Source: Azorinus chamasolen
Lineage: Eukaryota > Mollusca > Bivalvia > Cardiida > Solecurtidae
Length of the DNA stretch: 64,000 nt
Direction: 5' to 3'
NCBI GenBank assembly: GCA_963576725.1
Contig: OY755252.1
Coordinates: forward strand, 58,658,841 to 58,722,840
Positions 60,704 through 64,000 of the stretch are shown piece by piece (position 1 is the first letter of the stretch; each line of letters begins with the position of its first letter). The notes below the pieces were generated by a model, which saw nothing but the letters and a program-made list of their open reading frames with translations, ran no database searches and was not told the DNA's origin. Made by a program: the position numbers and the translations under genes.

Positions 60704-60935
60704 CGTCGTTGCACCCATGACGTCATTTGATGATGTCATTTTGATGACGTCATGACATTTTAAAAAACAACCCAATGTCACCATGACGACGCTGGATCAA
60801 CATTATTCTCTTTGATTTTATGGCTGAATGCATGTAACAAAAATGTGACGTGTATTTTGACATGATAATCTTTGACAAAGGCCCTTAGTGGTCGAAATAT
60901 TAGATCAGAGCAGTTTAAGTATTTATGTAGTTTAA
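60704..60935 (+). mobile_element. Penelope-like 3' region
   Basis: Begins with clustered TGACGTCAT-type motifs (60709-60752) and ends with the 84-base terminus (60844-60927) that forms the 19459-19626 palindrome. 60936-61560 has no recognised feature except an hp-C scrap near 61275. Confidence 0.65.
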
Positions 60936-61564
60936 TAGTGGTTTTGGCAAACTGGCAATAATGCTCAGCAATCATTACCATGAGGTGATAAGTACGATAA
61001 TGGGTTAGGAACTGATATAAAGTATGACACACCAAAAATTGAATAGTCAAAATTGATCAACACCTTTTGAGGATAATAGATCTATATAGTTTTATTCAGT
61101 AATATTGTTTATGTATTATATACTCTAATTTTGATAATGACCAAAGTAATAAATAATTCATATTGTTTTACCGGTCATGGTAATAAACAACTATGTGACT
61201 ACAGTATTGTACATGTATTTTAATCCACCAAAGTTGAACTAAACATTTTGACTGAAAACAAAAAGCATAAAGTGAGTGGCAAACAGTTTGGACCAAGACT
61301 AAAATCAAAACTGAATGGGATAGTAAATCAGTAATGTGTTATGGGGCTGTTTTAATGACTAAACAATGTGACTATAGTATTTGAATGCACCTATTTATCA
61401 CTCATTGTACCCAAGGTTGAGTAAGTGTGAATATGTCACCTGCTTAGCTAATATCCTGATCTGTATAAACCAAAACAAATGGACCACATATCAATATTTA
61501 ACATATAGATAGTTATTTAATGATTTTGATTATTAAATTTTTGCTTTTTAATAAAAATTTTCAA

Positions 61565-61672
61565 TTTTTGCCGAAACGTCCTAGGCCGAATAAATAGATG
61601 GCCAAAACGTCCTGGGTCGAAACATCCGGGGCGAAACTTCCTTTGCCGAAACGTCCTACATTCAGTTTGGCC
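61565..61672. repeat. Degenerate array of CCGAAACGTCC units
   Basis: GCCGAAACGTCCTAGG, GGCCAAAACGTCCTGGG, GTCGAAACATCCGGGG, GCGAAACTTCCTTT and GCCGAAACGTCCTAC follow each other at 16-35 base spacing. Confidence 0.7.
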
Positions 61673-61750
61673 ATGTGTAGATGCATTATAAAAAGGCTGT
61701 ATGCCATTCAAGGGATTAACCAATGAAATACTGTTTACTAGAAAATACTA

Positions 61751-62340
61751 GTAGGCCATCAAACTCCGCACAGTGATCTCCCTTGTCACTACGTACGGTC
61801 ATCACTGCCACCACAAGTTTTTTTAGCTGAATTTCAGCTAAAATTTGTTTTTGTAATTTTTATTTTTATGAATGTTGATTTCAGCAGTGTTCGATTTTGT
61901 TTCATATTTAAGCATCGGTAACACCAATAAAGTAGAACAATAATCAGTTTTCCTAAAAAAAATAATTTGGTATCGATTCTTTTTAATTCTCTATATCATG
62001 GTGACGTCACAATAATGACGGCGCCTTAACAACGTTGAAAACAATAGCTTAGATACGTATCACTTGTACGCAGCCTTATGCATTTCGGTCAGTTTGGGGT
62101 ACCGAAGAAATGGATCTAGATCAGTTTACCAAATTCCCGAACAGCTTAAATGTTTTAATATTTTCTTGCGGGACAGTGTGTAATAGTGCCGATTGGCTGC
62201 GGTAAGAGTTTGCAGCCGAAATAGCGTCTGTCATAGTTTGATCACATGATGTACACCATGGTCACGTGGATGTTGTGGTGGCAGGGATCTCTTCAGCGTA
62301 GCGATTAGGGGAGATAACTGCGTTGGAGGTTGGTAGGCCA
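61751..62340. mobile_element. ~590-bp non-autonomous TIR element
   Basis: GGCCATCAAACTCCGCACAG + TGATCTCCC at left is inverted against GGGGAGATAACTGCGTTGGA + GGTTGGTAGGCC at right. A second inverted block (CACTGCCACCACAAG vs GTTGTGGTGGCAG) extends the ends to ~75 bases. No ORF. Confidence 0.68.
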
Positions 62341-62739
62341 TATGCAAATTACAATGTAACATAGTTTCTGATTGGTGGAAAACTAGAACAAAAGTGAAAA
62401 TAGACAGCTAACCGCTGAAAAACACGTCCAATTCGTTTAAATAACACTGTGCTAAGAGAAAGGGGGTAGAAAAAGCCCGCCAAAGCCGTAGGTCACATGT
62501 CCGGGATCCCTTGAATGGTCAAAAAGAGTTTCATTCTTCTATAAATAACTTCTTTTTTTCTGTGAAAATCGAAAACCCTTTCGGTCTAGATGATAATTAA
62601 ATGTACAACGTGATCCACACCGTTTGACAATGGTTCTTTATTTCTGACAAATGGATGTTCTTATTCATTTATCAGATGAATATATAAGCAGAAAAAACAG
62701 GTTCAGGGGTATGTTAAGATATACCGCCAAAAAACATTT

Positions 62740-62956
62740 TTAACCCATTGACGCCCAGTGGATTCGTCCATGTTTATATATTAGATTAGTCCAATTTTTA
62801 TTGAAGGGATGCCTGGTCTAAATTTTCGTTTTTGTTTTGTTTTATATCAGCAAACAGTGTAGACTCTGATCAGACGCCGCATTATATGGTGTCTGATCAG
62901 GGTCTACACTGTTCGCCTACGTCGCATATATGGGGCCGTGGGAGCTAATGGGTTAA
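62740..62956. repeat. hp-J element, full length (217 bp)
   Basis: TTAACCCATTGACGCCCAGT to GGGAGCTAATGGGTTAA; stem AGACTCTGATCAGACGCCGC, apex CATTATATGGTG. 62341-62739 has no recognised feature. Confidence 0.87.
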
Positions 62957-63149
62957 ACATTTTGCTTGTATGCTTGTTTTAATCACTCATTTCATTCAAG
63001 TCAATGATGCCTGTAAATACACAATTTCAACAAAATGTAAGTAAATATAAAACCTAAAACATTTCTAAATTCTAATCAAAGTATTTGACCATACAATATA
63101 ACCTACGCATGGAATACAATACAATCTATGTCTTGTTAAATATAATGTG

Positions 63150-63240
63150 GAATTAGCAGACAATAATTTTATTTGAGCTATGGTCAAGGTTTCTGCGGAC
63201 AACAATTTTATTTGAGCTATGGTCAAGGTTTCTGCGAACC
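63150..63240 (+). repeat. Two-copy tandem of ~44 bp
   Basis: ACAATAATTTTATTTGAGCT + ATGGTCAAGGTTTCTGCG is repeated directly as ACAACAATTTTATTTGAGCT with the same tail. Confidence 0.85.
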
Positions 63241-63308
63241 AATATTTACTACATGCTGTTCTTAGTGGAACTTTCCCACGGAATGCACAAACGCCGCACA
63301 AAAAGACA

Positions 63309-63524
63309 TTAACCCTTTCGCTGCCAATGCCGGATCTGTGATTACCTATGCAAACAGTTTGGATCCAGATGAGACGCCGAGTAACTCGGCGTCTCATCAG
63401 GATCCAAACTGTTTGCTACTGTTACTATGTTTTTGAAACAAAAATGAAGAAAATAAAAAAAAAAAAAAAATTGTAGCAGACGACAAAGTTAGCAGACGAC
63501 ATACTTTGGCAGCGAAAAGGTTAA
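63309..63524. repeat. hp-C element, full length (216 bp)
   Basis: TTAACCCTTTCGCTGCCAAT to TTGGCAGCGAAAAGGTTAA; perfect stem GGATCCAGATGAGACGCCGA, apex GAGTAACTC; A-run in the right flank. The ends CTTTCGCTGCCAA/TTGGCAGCGAAAAG are the clearest hp-C TIR. Confidence 0.9.
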
Positions 63525-63748
63525 CTTATCAGATTACTTCAAATATACAGTATTGGAATAACATGTAGTATTGGAATAAAATCCATAAAATGTTAAATTT
63601 TGTATAATATAGACTTCAGGAATCGATGTAGCGACCTTGTTTCACTATAATTTGATACCAAACACAAGACATGTTCGATATTTAATCATAAAACAATACA
63701 TCAGACAGTTACCTTGAAATACCTCGATCTGTAACTAATCGCTGGGCA

Positions 63749-63960
63749 TTAACTCTTTGCATGCTAGAGATAAAATCGTGATTACCTATACAAACAGTTG
63801 GATCTAGATGAGACGTCGCATAGTGCGGCGTCTCATCAGGATCCAAACTGTTTGTCACTTTGACCATGTATTTTGCAAAGAAATGAGAGACATATTATTT
63901 TTTTAGAATTGAAGCAGATGACAATTGTTGCAGACGAAAATAACTTAGCGTGCACGAGTA
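63749..63960. repeat. hp-C related element
   Basis: TTAACTCTTTGCATGCTAGA; stem GGATCTAGATGAGACGTCGC, apex ATAGTGCG; right flank with GCAGATGACAATTGTTGCAG. The right TTAA is lost, and another hp-C begins at 63961 and runs off the window. Confidence 0.72.
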
Positions 63961-64000
63961 GCAAACAGTTTTGATTCAGATGAGACGCCGATTCCGACTT

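Overview
Eukaryotic nuclear DNA, most likely from a lophotrochozoan animal and probably a bivalve mollusc. The evidence is a spliced animal-type proteasome subunit gene, an intron-split GPCR with a very long third intracellular loop, decayed Penelope-like retroelement pieces, tRNA-type SINEs and extreme repeat density. The species cannot be fixed from sequence alone. Repeat family names (hp-A etc.) are mine; no database was searched.

Only two host genes are supported. (1) PSMD14/Rpn11, the JAMM deubiquitinase of the 26S proteasome, is on + with seven exons (1478-9593). They join in frame to 270 residues that align from about residue 41 of the 310-residue family; the first ~40 codons lie upstream of the window. 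(2) A rhodopsin-class GPCR is on - in two exons (31357-32092 and 26938-27713). These splice exactly in frame (736+776 nt, 503 residues, stop included in the length). Its 3.6-kb intron holds a ~500-bp AGT microsatellite and many small transposons.

Almost everything else is repeats, dominated by over 80 copies or remnants of 0.2-0.36-kb elements, each with a long near-perfect central palindrome. They fall in two groups by ends. TTAA-ended (TTAACCC...GGGTTAA, piggyBac-like): hp-A (with end variants A2 and A3), hp-B, hp-C, hp-H, hp-J, and fragments hp-N. TA-flanked with CAG...CTG ends (pogo/Tigger-like): hp-D, hp-E, hp-F, hp-G, hp-I, hp-K; hp-L shares the hp-G core. Families with unrelated ends share central hairpins: D, E, I, K and F share a GGCAGGTGGCTGCTTAA-type arm; A, C, H, J and N share a GCAAACAG...GATSAGACG-type arm. 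Most families in both groups carry an apex like GCTCCTATAGGAGC. Nested copies reveal empty sites that confirm TTAA or TA target duplication.

Layout: 1-10.3 kb PSMD14 with repeat-filled introns; 10.4-26.9 kb intergenic repeats with SINEs, a G-tract repeat, foldbacks and a Penelope-end palindrome at 19.5 kb; 26.9-32.1 kb GPCR; 32.1-59.2 kb intergenic repeats with a 200-bp assembly gap at 51301-51500; 59.6-60.9 kb Penelope-like reverse transcriptase and GIY-YIG fragments; 61-64 kb further TIR elements and hp-C/hp-J copies. The two genes show no functional link.
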